Origin: Bradyrhizobium guangxiense
GTDB lineage: Bacteria > Pseudomonadota > Alphaproteobacteria > Rhizobiales > Xanthobacteraceae
Length of the DNA: 64,000 nt
Assembly (NCBI RefSeq): GCF_004114915.1
Contig: NZ_CP022219.1
Span: 1,580,501-1,644,500, forward strand
Reading direction: 5' to 3'
Position numbers and translations under genes: made by a program. Under the pieces are notes generated by a model. That model had not been told where the DNA came from. It did not search any database and worked only from the letters and a program-made list of their open reading frames with translations. How positions within the stretch are numbered: the stretch's first letter is position 1; every line of letters begins with the position of its first letter. Below are positions 25,818-33,958 of this stretch, one piece after another.

Positions 25818-26237
25818 ATGAACATCACCAATCCCAAAGATGTTGTCATCAACGCCTGGAGGACCTTTAAAACGCGCGATGCCAAGTTGATCGCGGGGCT
25901 GTTTGCGTCGGATGCAGAATGGATCGCACCGGCCGGAAATGCCACGGCGGTTGCTCTCAAGCACACCGACCACATGGCTGGACCGGATCAAATCGCAAAC
26001 TTCATTGCCTCGGAAATGCATCATCTGTTCTCGAACGTCGACATCTCGTTTCGCGGCATTCATGCCGACGGCGATACTGTGGTGGTCGAGGAGCGGATGC
26101 GAGCTACTCTTCCGGGTGGGAAGCTTTATGAGAATGACTATTGCTTCATCTTTGTCGTGTCGGGAGATCGCATCAAGCAAGTTCGCGAATACATGGATAC
26201 ACGGAAAGGCTGGCAGATGATTTTTGAGCCGGGTTAA
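25818..26237 (+). CDS. NTF2-like / SnoaL-like small protein
   Basis: This 139-aa protein starts at ATG 25818 with TTGGAG seven bases upstream. The pattern of an N-terminal helix pair (VINAWRTFKTRDAKLIAGLF), the phrase DAEWIAPAG and a C-terminal sheet with VVVEERMRA and YCFIFVVSGDRIKQVREYMDT is that of the cone-shaped NTF2 superfamily, SnoaL/ketosteroid-isomerase branch. Members act as isomerases, hydrolases or ligand binders. There is no signal peptide. It is divergent from the Ada-type gene. No specific reaction can be assigned. Confidence 0.72.
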   Translation: MNITNPKDVVINAWRTFKTRDAKLIAGLFASDAEWIAPAGNATAVALKHTDHMAGPDQIANFIASEMHHLFSNVDISFRGIHADGDTVVVEERMRATLPGGKLYENDYCFIFVVSGDRIKQVREYMDTRKGWQMIFEPG

Positions 26238-26369
26238 AGGCAGCTTCAGGTCAAGCGCGACGGTTTGGCTCGGTTCAAGTTAGGTCCGGTCTACCCCTAA
26301 CAGCCGACATACCCTCGGCCATGGAATATGGGGCCAATTTCGGACTCATGCGCTGCAGCAGAAAGATCG

Positions 26370-27356
26370 TTACTCGATCACCTCGTCGACACGCAACAAA
26401 AGCGATGTAGGAATCGACAGACCCAGAGCGAGCGCGGTTCGCATGTTGATCACCGTTTCAAATTTTGTTGGCCGCTCGATCGGCAATTCAGCCGGATTAG
26501 CGCCACGCAGGACTTTGCCAGCTACGACACCGCTCAGCCGAAGCAGGCTGAGCAGATTTGGCCCGTAAGCCAACAACCCTCCGGCTCTCGCGAAATCCGA
26601 AAAAAGCGTAATGGCTGGAAAGCGGTGGCGTAGAGCAAGCTCGGCCAGCATCGGCAAGTTGTCGGCTATCAGCGGAGATGACAACATCACCATGGCACCG
26701 GAGCCGTGTTGGCTCGCCCTTGAGAAGGCCGCATCAAAATCCGATGGTCGCCGTACCTCTGTAATATCCAGTTGGACGTTCAGCATTCCTCCCGCTTTCT
26801 CGACCGCCTCGATCTGTACGGGTCCAGTGGCGGGATCCCATAGCACCGCAGCGCGCAAGAGCTTTGGATTGCACTCGACCAGCATCTCCAGCCACTTCGC
26901 CGTGAAGTCTGGAAAGTCGAGGAACACGCCCGTGATGTTGCCGCCGGGACGCGCGAGCGTGGCGACCATACCGCTGGCAACCGGGTCACTTTCCAAGTCG
27001 ATAGCGACAATTGGAATAGTACGCGTGGCCGAGCGGGCCGCGTGCACTACCAGAGGCGCAGCCGCTATGATCACGTTCACATTTTTCCCGATAACCTCTT
27101 TTACCAGAGGAGCGACCTGATCCGGGTCTCCTTCCGCAAATCGGGCCACAATCTCGACTTGTGCGGCGGCGGCGTAGCCAGAAGCCTGAAGGCCGGTCAG
27201 GATTGACCCCACGCGAGGGGCCATCGCCGCTTTGGGGCCCGAATAGACAAAACCGATTCTGGGGACTTTCACCGGCTGCTGCGCGCGCGCCGCGAGCGGC
27301 CATGCTGCCGTGCTGCCGAGCAATGTGATGAACTCGCGCCGCTTCCTGTCGAACAT
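26370..27356 (-). CDS. Orphan ABC-type substrate-binding protein (ABC_sub_bind family)
   Basis: The 328-aa protein opens with a Tat-like signal (RREFITLLGSTAAWPLAARAQQ) and continues PRIGFVYSG, the usual start of the tryptophan/leucine-like ABC_sub_bind family. Other family phrases are IVAIDLESDPVASG, ARPGGNITGV and the C-terminal ERPTKFETVINMRTALALGLSIP. The mature protein should bind a small organic ligand in the periplasm. No permease or ATPase gene is adjacent, as is common for the many such genes in Bradyrhizobium, so the partner transporter is unknown. A second member of the family is encoded at 30889-31863 on the other strand. Confidence 0.82.
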   Translation of the reverse strand: MFDRKRREFITLLGSTAAWPLAARAQQPVKVPRIGFVYSGPKAAMAPRVGSILTGLQASGYAAAAQVEIVARFAEGDPDQVAPLVKEVIGKNVNVIIAAAPLVVHAARSATRTIPIVAIDLESDPVASGMVATLARPGGNITGVFLDFPDFTAKWLEMLVECNPKLLRAAVLWDPATGPVQIEAVEKAGGMLNVQLDITEVRRPSDFDAAFSRASQHGSGAMVMLSSPLIADNLPMLAELALRHRFPAITLFSDFARAGGLLAYGPNLLSLLRLSGVVAGKVLRGANPAELPIERPTKFETVINMRTALALGLSIPTSLLLRVDEVIE

Positions 27357-27455
27357 GGTATCCTCAGGCAGACGCCCAACCGTCTGCCCGACGATAGCAC
27401 ATCAGGCGCGGCGGGGGACTGCTGCGCTGCGGGATTTCGACCCAGCCTAGGTCAG

Positions 27456-27512
27456 CTTGGGGTCAAAGGCGGTCCATTTTTCGAGGTGAACGGTAGGGCG
27501 TCTTAGGGCCGG
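27456..27512. repeat. Degenerate direct repeat, copy 1
   Basis: A segment with CAAAGGCGGTCCATTTT and GGTAGGGCGTCTTAGG recurs at 27921-27978 at roughly three-quarters identity by eye. The pair flanks one small gene. The motif GACCGCCTTTG on the reverse strand resembles GACCGCTTTGG at the start of the 88-bp repeats, so they may be distant members of one family. Confidence 0.55.
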
Positions 27513-27552
27513 AAGGAGACGTTCAAGATAAGAAGAGCGACACCGCTGCCTT

Positions 27553-27855
27553 TCAGTGTGTGGGTGGCTTTCTGGTGATGGCATTCCACTCCTCCGTGAT
27601 CGTGACTCGAAATATGCCGGGAGGGAGCGCGCCCACCTTCGCTGGGTCAAGATCGGCTTTCGGAGGACTACACACGTCAATGAAATAGTTGACAGCATCG
27701 GGGGCCGCCTGAGCTTCAGGTGCCTGCGTTCGGACACAAGCTCTGAGCCCGGCAATGATTTCATCTAGCTTGTCGGCTTGGCCTTGCTGTGCCGTAGCTG
27801 ACCAAGGGACTATTGCAAGCAGCAGCGTGACGGCAATTCTCACTTGAGCATCCAC
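27553..27855 (-). CDS. Small exported protein of unknown function
   Basis: The frame encodes 100 aa from GTG 27855; a GTG at 27843 would give 96 aa and cannot be excluded because neither has a strong ribosome-binding site. A clear signal peptide (IAVTLLLAIVPWSATAQQ) is followed by a short helical region, two cysteines (ACVRTQ and DVCSPP) that could pair in the periplasm, and a C-terminal FRVTITEEWNAITRKP. I do not recognise a family. It lies between two degenerate direct repeats. Confidence 0.5.
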   Translation of the reverse strand: MDAQVRIAVTLLLAIVPWSATAQQGQADKLDEIIAGLRACVRTQAPEAQAAPDAVNYFIDVCSPPKADLDPAKVGALPPGIFRVTITEEWNAITRKPPTH

Positions 27856-27920
27856 TGATAGGAGAAGCGCGCGAGTGGAGTCGCATATTGCGGCCCAAAT
27901 GCGGGCGCACTTGTGGTCCG

Positions 27921-27978
27921 CCTCGGGGGCAAAGGCGGTCCACTTCCGACGCGAAGGGTAGGGCGTCTCAGGTCAGAA
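27921..27978. repeat. Degenerate direct repeat, copy 2
   Basis: CAAAGGCGGTCCACTTCC and GGTAGGGCGTCTCAGG align to copy 1 at 27456-27512 in the same orientation. It sits just upstream of the small exported protein gene and separates it from the Gly/Tyr-rich gene. I see no other feature between 27979 and 28098. Confidence 0.55.
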
Positions 27979-28098
27979 CTGGACATCAATAGGACAATGC
28001 CAAAGTCATTCGAGCTTGTCGGCGGCCATAACGCCGCTGCACATTTCTGTTGGCGTTGACCGCAGCTTCAATCCCGATCCATGCGTTACGAGTCCACT

Positions 28099-28533
28099 CT
28101 AGTAGGCCCAGTAGCTGCCGGAGGGCGGGCAATATTCGCCGCCATAGCCATAATAGGACGTGGCCGGGGCGCTGTAGCCGTAAGCGGGATAACCGCCATA
28201 GTAGCCACCATAATAGCCGCCGCCATAGCTTCCATAGTAAGCGCTTCGCGCGATGGCGGCGCCGGCCAGGCCGTAACCGAGGCCGCGATAGCCGTAGCCA
28301 CGGTAGCCCCAGCCGCGATAACCGTAACCGCCGCGGTAACCCCCGCCCACGCCGCGATAGCCATAGCCGCCGCGCCAGCCGCCAACCCAGCGCACTTCGG
28401 TCGTGGTCTGATCGACCATCGATTTCATCGTCGCAAGATGCGTCGGGATCGGCCCGGCCTGGGCGCCGGTGCCGAGCAGCAGGGCGCCGGCTGCGGCGGG
28501 GATGAGGCGACGCAGGGGATTCGAGCAGGTCAT
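28099..28533 (-). CDS. Gly/Tyr-rich secreted protein
   Basis: The 144-aa protein starts at ATG 28533 behind AAGGAG. A signal peptide (LRRLIPAAAGALLLGTGAQA) is followed by a charged segment (TMKSMVDQTTTEVRWVGG) and then a low-complexity tail built from GYRG, GYG and GGYYGGY units, ending YCPPSGSYWAY with one cysteine. The repeats have no membrane helices and should be disordered or aggregation-prone outside the inner membrane. Similar Gly/Tyr-rich proteins are common in Bradyrhizobium, function unknown. A perfect FixK-type box lies about 88 bases before the start codon, so expression is probably raised under low oxygen. Confidence 0.68.
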   Translation of the reverse strand: MTCSNPLRRLIPAAAGALLLGTGAQAGPIPTHLATMKSMVDQTTTEVRWVGGWRGGYGYRGVGGGYRGGYGYRGWGYRGYGYRGLGYGLAGAAIARSAYYGSYGGGYYGGYYGGYPAYGYSAPATSYYGYGGEYCPPSGSYWAY

Positions 28534-28614
28534 GATCGATCATCTCCTTGGCTGCGGGCGGCGCGTTCTGCGCGGCCATCGCGCCCATTCCGGTATGGCG
28601 CTGCCGTGGCGGGC

Positions 28615-28628
28615 TTGATCTAGATCAA
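28615..28628 (-). promoter_or_regulatory. FixK/FNR-type box upstream of the Gly/Tyr-rich protein gene
   Basis: TTGATCTAGATCAA is a fully palindromic TTGA-N6-TCAA site, the best FixK consensus in this window. It lies between the leftward-reading Gly/Tyr-rich gene (start 28533) and the 3' end of the leftward SulP gene (stop at 28683), so only the former can be its downstream target. Confidence 0.72.
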
Positions 28629-28682
28629 GCATTGCACCTGAGCGACAGACCAGGTCGCACAATTGCCTTGGTCCGACCGACG

Positions 28683-30431
28683 TCACGCCCCGACGTTACG
28701 CCCAGCCTTGACCTGATCCTCCCAGTCCTCCCAGGCGACGTTGTTGATGTCCAGGTAGCTCGACACGGCGGAGCCGATGGTCGGAAAGAACTGGGCTTCG
28801 CCGACCTGCGCGTACAAACCAAAGCGCTTCAGCTTGTCCTTCACCGGATCCTTGAGCTCGGCAAAGCAGAGTTCGATGCCCCTGGCGTGGAGAGCCTCGT
28901 CCAGGTCGGCAACGGTGTCGCAGGCGGTGACGTCGACGCTCGTGACCGGCTCGGCGGCGACGACCAGCCAGCGCACAGGTGTCGGCGATGTCTCGATCGC
29001 GGCCAGAATTCTCTCCTTGAAGAACTCGGCATTGGCGAAGAACAGCGGCGCATCCCAGCGGAACAGCACGAGCCCGGGAATCCGGCGGGCATCGGGATAT
29101 CTCGTGATGTCGTGATAGCCCTTGACGCCTTGCGCCCGCCCCAGAATCGCGGAGTGCGGACGCCAGCCGTCCCACAAGAACTCCGCGATGGCAACCGCGA
29201 TGGCGAGGCCGATTCCCGGAATTGCCCCGAGCACGGCCACGCCCACGAAGCACAGCACCGTCAGCCAGAACTCCCAGCGCTGGATCCGGTAGATCCGCTT
29301 GAGATCGCTAATCTCGATCAGGCCGATTGCGGCTGCGATCACCACCGCGGCCAGGGCGGAGTTTGGCAGGTGCTGCAAGAGATTTGGCGCAGCCATCAGA
29401 AGGAACGCGATCGCAAGCGCGCCCACGACGCATGTGAGCTGGGTGCGGGCGCCGGCCGCCTCGGCAACGGGCGTGCGCGAGGAACTGCTGCTGATCGGGA
29501 AGCCCTGAAAAAATCCGGTGGCCAGGTTGGCGGCGCCGAGGCCCACCATTTCCTGGTTCGGATCGACCTTGTCGCCCAAACGTGCAGCATAGGTTCGCGA
29601 CAACACGCTGGTATCGGCGAACGAGACCAGAGCGATGGCGCACCCGCCGGCCAGCACGGGGATCAGATCGCCATAGCCGATCTTGGGAATGGAGAAGGCC
29701 GGCAGACCTTGTGGGAGCGGCCCCAGGACTTTCACACCATAACCCGTTCCGAGATCAAGGAATGAGACGACAAGGGTCGCTCCGACGACCGCAATCAGGA
29801 TTCCCGGCAGTCGCTTGCTGTCCTTGAGCAGCAGGATGACGGTCAGCGTGCCAAGTCCGACGGCGAATGCGGTCCAATTGATCTTGCCAGCACCGATCCC
29901 GACGGCGATCGCCCACAGGTCTCTCAGCGGGCCTTCGCTCTCGATCGAGAAGCCGAGCAGCTTCGGCAGCTGGCTGATCAAGACGGTCAGCGCGATTCCG
30001 TTCATGTAGCCATACCGTATCGGCTTGGACAGAAGCTCGGTCACAAACCCCAATCGCGCGATGCCCGCCACAATGAGCACGGCCCCTGAAACGAGCGCCA
30101 TCATCGCGGCGAGCATTGCGGCGCGCAGCGGATCGCCGCCGGACAAGGGGGCAATAACACCGAGGATGACGGCGGCCAGTGCCGAGTCGGGTCCGAGCAC
30201 GATGATGCGGCTCGGACCGAACATCGCGTAGGCCAGAAGAGGGACGATGGTGGCGTAGAGACCGTGGATGCCCGGCAGACCAGACGCTGCGGCATAAGCA
30301 ATTCCGACCGGGACGAGCATGGTTGCCAGCACGAAGCCCGCGAAGACGTCATGCCGAAGCCAGTCAGCTTCGTAGTGGCGAAGCGTGTCGATCCCGGGCA
30401 CCCAACGCGTCCAACCGCTCACCGCGCTCAC
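28683..30431 (-). CDS. SulP-family anion transporter with STAS domain
   Basis: The 582-aa protein reads from GTG 30431; GTG 30422 has a better-spaced GGAG and may be the true start. Ten or more helices form the SulP transport domain, including the signature FVLATMLVPVGIAYAAASGLPG in the first helices and GFFQGFPISSSSSRT later. A cytoplasmic STAS domain follows (about 440-565: VLFRWDAPLFFANAEFFKERIL, then SVDVTACDTVADL). SulP proteins move sulfate, bicarbonate, chloride or dicarboxylates. No cysteine biosynthesis gene and no carbonic anhydrase is adjacent, so the ion is open. A FixK-type box lies about 146 bases upstream. Confidence 0.88.
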   Translation of the reverse strand: MSAVSGWTRWVPGIDTLRHYEADWLRHDVFAGFVLATMLVPVGIAYAAASGLPGIHGLYATIVPLLAYAMFGPSRIIVLGPDSALAAVILGVIAPLSGGDPLRAAMLAAMMALVSGAVLIVAGIARLGFVTELLSKPIRYGYMNGIALTVLISQLPKLLGFSIESEGPLRDLWAIAVGIGAGKINWTAFAVGLGTLTVILLLKDSKRLPGILIAVVGATLVVSFLDLGTGYGVKVLGPLPQGLPAFSIPKIGYGDLIPVLAGGCAIALVSFADTSVLSRTYAARLGDKVDPNQEMVGLGAANLATGFFQGFPISSSSSRTPVAEAAGARTQLTCVVGALAIAFLLMAAPNLLQHLPNSALAAVVIAAAIGLIEISDLKRIYRIQRWEFWLTVLCFVGVAVLGAIPGIGLAIAVAIAEFLWDGWRPHSAILGRAQGVKGYHDITRYPDARRIPGLVLFRWDAPLFFANAEFFKERILAAIETSPTPVRWLVVAAEPVTSVDVTACDTVADLDEALHARGIELCFAELKDPVKDKLKRFGLYAQVGEAQFFPTIGSAVSSYLDINNVAWEDWEDQVKAGRNVGA

Positions 30432-30570
30432 TCCAAAGGCCGGTCGCCATGCGGATCGTGGCGGCGGATGTTTAGAACATCGTCATGGACCGCCTTGGCA
30501 ACTCACCGCACGGGCCCGATCGGCAAGCGCTGACCGCGCGCAAGGATCTCGCAATGGCATGATCGCCCGT

Positions 30571-30584
30571 TTGACACAAATCAA
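30571..30584 (-). promoter_or_regulatory. FixK/FNR-type box upstream of the SulP gene
   Basis: TTGACACAAATCAA matches TTGA-N6-TCAA exactly. It is about 146 bases before the SulP start and about 311 bases before the divergent binding-protein gene, so SulP is the likelier target, with a long leader. Confidence 0.55.
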
Positions 30585-30676
30585 CGTTGTCGATGCCTCG
30601 ACGGTTCGGCGGCACAGCCGACCGGATTTCTTCTTCCGCAACCCGTGCGCGATAGGCGAGCATGTCTCGCGGTTGT

Positions 30677-30704
30677 GATCAAGTTGACCCCCTGGGCAAA
30701 ATAC
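30677..30704 (+). repeat. 28-bp repeated intergenic element, copy 2
   Basis: GATCAAGTTGACCC...GGGCAAAATAC aligns to 15172-15199 with about five differences in 28 bases. As with copy 1 it lies within about 100 bases of a FixK-type box, which may be chance. Confidence 0.55.
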
Positions 30705-30888
30705 TGGCAGGATGCCGATATGGCGGCGATCAGGAAACACACTTGTGCGGTCGTGAACGTGTGCTGCTGCATGCAGCGGCGAAATGCTTATGGGCTGCCT
30801 AGGGAGCGCCGATCCTGAGCATCGGCCGATCGCGATGCCGCTCCCCGAGGCTACAGGATAACGATCGTCGTCAAAGCAGGAGACGTCA

Positions 30889-31863
30889 GTGAAAAGGCGG
30901 GCAGTCGTTTTGGGAGGCGCGGCGGCGACGCTGTTATGGCGCGAGGCGAGCGCCCAGACACGCGGCGGACCGCCGCCCCGGCTTGGTATCCTCCGTTACG
31001 GAGGGCCGTCGAGCGACGAGACCCTTGAGCCGTTTCTCGCAGGCATGAGCGCGCTCGGCTATGCGGAGGGGAAGACGATCTCCTACGACTATCGTCACGC
31101 CGACAATGACGGGCAGCGGCTCGCCGCTCTCGCGGCCGAGCTTGCTGGGACCAAGCCCACCATCATGATGGCTTTCGGAGGCGATATCGCGCCCTATGTG
31201 CGGGATGCAGCGAAGAACCTGCCGATCGTGTTCTCGGTCAGTGCCGACCCCGTCAAGCTCGGCCTGGTGGCGAGCCTGAGCCGGCCGCAACGCAATGCGA
31301 CCGGCGTGACGTTCCTGCATGACGAACTCGGATCGAAGCGGCTGCAGCTCCTGAAGGAGGCCGTGCCGCGCATCTCCCATGTTGCGTTCCTGTGGAATCC
31401 CAACCATCTCGACAATGAGCTCGAAGATACGCAAGGGGCGGCCCAGCAATTGGGAGTGAGGCTGCTGTCGCTGCCGGTCCGAACGGTCGACGAGCTTGCG
31501 CCCGCTCTCGACAAGGCCACCGCAGCCCAGGTCGATTCGGTCTACATCGTCACCTCGACGCTGATGATCAACCTGATGCCGCGCATCGTCGGCTATGCAG
31601 ACGAGCGCCGGTTGCCGCTGATCGGCGGTTGGGGCGCCTGGGCCTCCGGCGGCGGGCTGATGTCCTACGGTCCCGACGTCAACGTGATGGTGAGGCGCAC
31701 CGCGGCCTATGTCGACCGGATCTTGAAGGGAGCGCAGCCGTCCGAGCTGCCGGTCGAGCGGCCCACCAAATTCCTGCTGACCATCAACTTGAAGGCGGCC
31801 AAGGCGCTCGGCCTGATAATCCCTGAGAGTTTTCTGATCGGTGCCGATCAAGTGATGGACTGA
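30889..31863 (+). CDS. Orphan ABC-type substrate-binding protein (ABC_sub_bind family), second copy
   Basis: A GTG start at 30889 follows AGCAGGAG and gives 324 aa. The signal (MKRRAVVLGGAAATLLWREASAQ) is Tat-like with twin Arg. The mature part begins PRLGILRYGG and shows the family phrases LPIVFSVSADPVKLGLVASLSRP, ATGVTFL and ERPTKFLLTINLKAAKALGL near the end. It is clearly a paralogue of the protein at 26370-27356 but well diverged. No ABC permease or ATPase is adjacent, so it either uses a distant transporter or acts as a periplasmic ligand binder in signalling. Confidence 0.83.
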   Translation: MKRRAVVLGGAAATLLWREASAQTRGGPPPRLGILRYGGPSSDETLEPFLAGMSALGYAEGKTISYDYRHADNDGQRLAALAAELAGTKPTIMMAFGGDIAPYVRDAAKNLPIVFSVSADPVKLGLVASLSRPQRNATGVTFLHDELGSKRLQLLKEAVPRISHVAFLWNPNHLDNELEDTQGAAQQLGVRLLSLPVRTVDELAPALDKATAAQVDSVYIVTSTLMINLMPRIVGYADERRLPLIGGWGAWASGGGLMSYGPDVNVMVRRTAAYVDRILKGAQPSELPVERPTKFLLTINLKAAKALGLIIPESFLIGADQVMD

Positions 31864-31941
31864 CGCGCCGCTTGCGCTCGCGCCAGGGCGGACCTGTCTC
31901 GCAGAATGTGTGGAGGATCTGCAAGATCCACGGACGATCGG

Positions 31942-33123
31942 TCAGCGTGCGCGTTCCTGCCGTTTCGCCAGCAGGAAGACGGGCACCGAAGCAAGTTGAG
32001 CGAGGATCGAGAATGCGATCAGCCCGCCCCGCGAATTTTCGTACAGCAGGCCCGCCACGATGCTGCCAACGAGCCAGCCGACGCCGTAGCCCGCGTAGTA
32101 CAGCCCGAAAGCGAAGTTGCGCTTTCCTTCAGGCAGCACCTCGGCGACGATCGCCTTGAGCAGCGTGTCCTGGATCGCGTAGCCGACGCCCCAGAGCAGC
32201 ATTCCGAACAGGACCAGCCAGAAGCCGCCGAGAAACACGAAGGGCGAGAATGCGGCCGAGACGCATACCGCGGCGATCACCACCGGAAGTCCGGTCCGGT
32301 CGTAAGCCTTTCCGAAGGCCAGGTTCGCCAGCACGCCGAAAGCGGTCGAGGCCGCGAGCATCACGGGGATCCACTGGTCGGACGCGATCCCGGCCTTGGT
32401 CAGATGGTAGGAGATGAGCTCGAAGCTCATCAGCCCCGCGGCGAACATCGCGCCGGCCAGCATATAGAGCCAATAGGCCCTGCCGAAGTCCTTTGCCGGA
32501 GCCGTCCCGCCTCGATCGAGGCTTGACGGCAGCGGGAAGTTCACCCGTGCGACCACCAACGCGACGAGCGCCGCCGCGGCCGAGATCGCCAAGAGGGCGT
32601 AACCGGTCCGGAAGTCTCCTTTCAGCAAAAGCACCGCGGCGATGATGAGCGGACCGAGGGTCGCGCCGAACTCGTCCAGCGCGGTGTTCAGCGCATATAC
32701 CCAGCCCTTGCCGAGCTCGGCCGTCGTGTAGGAGAGCATCGCCTCGACCGTGGGCTTGCGGAGCGCGCGCCCGATGCGCTCGGCCAGGATGAGGGCGGCC
32801 GCGACCTGCCAGCTTCCGGCGAGTGCCATGGCCGGCACCGCGAAGAGGTTGATGACGTAGCCGACGAACGTGATGAGCCAATAGCGGCCGGTCCGGTCCG
32901 CGGCGTAACCGGCGGGAAGGCGCAGGGCGTAGCCGAGAAACTCGCCAAGCCCCGCGGTGGCGCTGACGATGGCCGCACTCGCGCCGAGCGAGGCCATGAA
33001 TGGCCCGTTGATGCTGGCGCCGCCTTCGTAGGTAATGTCGCCGAACAGGTTGACGATGCCCGTCGTCATCACGAAGAGAAACGCCGGAGAGCCGAAGCCA
33101 CCTGTCTTGCGGGACTGCACCAT
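31942..33123 (-). CDS. MFS transporter
   Basis: The 393-aa protein starts at ATG 33123 with GGAGG nearby; an in-frame extension to 33171 lacks a ribosome-binding site. Twelve helices are likely. The loop RLPAGYAADRTGRYW in the first half matches the conserved MFS loop 2-3 motif, and NFAFGLYYAGYGVGWLVGSI marks a later helix. Phrases such as GDITYEGGASINGPF are typical of a small MFS group found near stress genes. It lies 44 bases downstream of the exported hemerythrin gene and is probably co-transcribed with it. The substrate is unknown. Confidence 0.8.
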   Translation of the reverse strand: MVQSRKTGGFGSPAFLFVMTTGIVNLFGDITYEGGASINGPFMASLGASAAIVSATAGLGEFLGYALRLPAGYAADRTGRYWLITFVGYVINLFAVPAMALAGSWQVAAALILAERIGRALRKPTVEAMLSYTTAELGKGWVYALNTALDEFGATLGPLIIAAVLLLKGDFRTGYALLAISAAAALVALVVARVNFPLPSSLDRGGTAPAKDFGRAYWLYMLAGAMFAAGLMSFELISYHLTKAGIASDQWIPVMLAASTAFGVLANLAFGKAYDRTGLPVVIAAVCVSAAFSPFVFLGGFWLVLFGMLLWGVGYAIQDTLLKAIVAEVLPEGKRNFAFGLYYAGYGVGWLVGSIVAGLLYENSRGGLIAFSILAQLASVPVFLLAKRQERAR

Positions 33124-33167
33124 TCGCAATCCTCCACCATCCTCGCGCAGACGCGGCGTGCGGCCGG

Positions 33168-33899
33168 TCAACGCGGCGTGAATTGGTTCAGGTCGTCAAT
33201 GCCCATCTGCTGCTCGAGTCGGGCCACGCGGGCGGCCATCTTCTCGAAGCCGTCCTCCCCGAACATCTCGTGCTCCTTCTTCTCGAATTCCTCGGCCATG
33301 GCGTCGTATTCGCTCGGCGAGACCACGTCCTTCAGCTTTGGGAAGAGGTCGGTATCCTCCCGCGCGGCGTGCGGCCGGTACATCGTGATGAAAGATTGCA
33401 TCGAGCCGACAAGCTGCTTGCGGTCATCGGCGTCGGTCCGGCTCCTGGGCGCAAGCAACAGGATCGTCTCCGTCACCTTGCGGCCGGCCTCGTGCTGGCG
33501 CAGCAGGACGTCCACGAGATCGGTCATCTTCCCGGCCTTCTTGAATCGCGGGAAGACGTGCTGCTCCTCGGACTTCTCATGGTAGTTGTTGATGAAATCG
33601 CGAATGATCTCGGCCGATTGCGTGATCAGCGCAGGGTCGAAATCCGCGTTGGACGAAAGCTTCCGCATGCCGGCCTCATAGAGCAGCAGCACGCGATCGA
33701 GCACGCCGTGCTCGCGCATCAGGTCCTCGGGTGGCGTGACGTCCTCGTCCTTCTTTCCCGTGACCGCTTTCTTCAACGTCTCGCCGATGCCCCGCTCATC
33801 GGCCAGCGCCCGCCTGGTGAGAATGGCCGGCGCTGCGACGGTCGCCAGCGCGGTTCCGAGCAAAAGCCGACGGCGCTTGTCTGGCACGATGACTTCCAT
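33168..33899 (-). CDS. Exported hemerythrin-domain protein
   Basis: This 243-aa protein starts at ATG 33899. Its N-terminus (KRRRLLLGTALATVAAPAILTRRALA) is a Tat-like export signal without the full twin-Arg consensus. The di-iron ligands of a hemerythrin four-helix bundle are all visible: MREHGVLDR, NYHEKSEEQH (HxxxE...H), RQHEAGRK and PHAAREDTD (HxxxxD). Such proteins bind O2 or NO, or act in iron handling and oxidative protection. A periplasmic location is less usual than a cytoplasmic one. An MFS transporter gene follows after 44 bases, and no FixK-type box is seen upstream. Confidence 0.8.
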   Translation of the reverse strand: MEVIVPDKRRRLLLGTALATVAAPAILTRRALADERGIGETLKKAVTGKKDEDVTPPEDLMREHGVLDRVLLLYEAGMRKLSSNADFDPALITQSAEIIRDFINNYHEKSEEQHVFPRFKKAGKMTDLVDVLLRQHEAGRKVTETILLLAPRSRTDADDRKQLVGSMQSFITMYRPHAAREDTDLFPKLKDVVSPSEYDAMAEEFEKKEHEMFGEDGFEKMAARVARLEQQMGIDDLNQFTPR

Positions 33900-33958
33900 G
33901 GCCGACACTCCCGAATTGCGGTGCTGATATGGCTTCGCCGGTCTCCGGCGAGACGGCG

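Larger units (their letters stand above)
30432..30888. other. 457-base divergent intergenic region between SulP and binding-protein genes
   Basis: The region contains the FixK-type box at 30571-30584 and copy 2 of the 28-bp element at 30677-30704. The stretch TTCTTCCGCAACCCGTGCG at about 30630 belongs to the same bradyrhizobial repeat DNA. No gene is supported. Confidence 0.6.
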
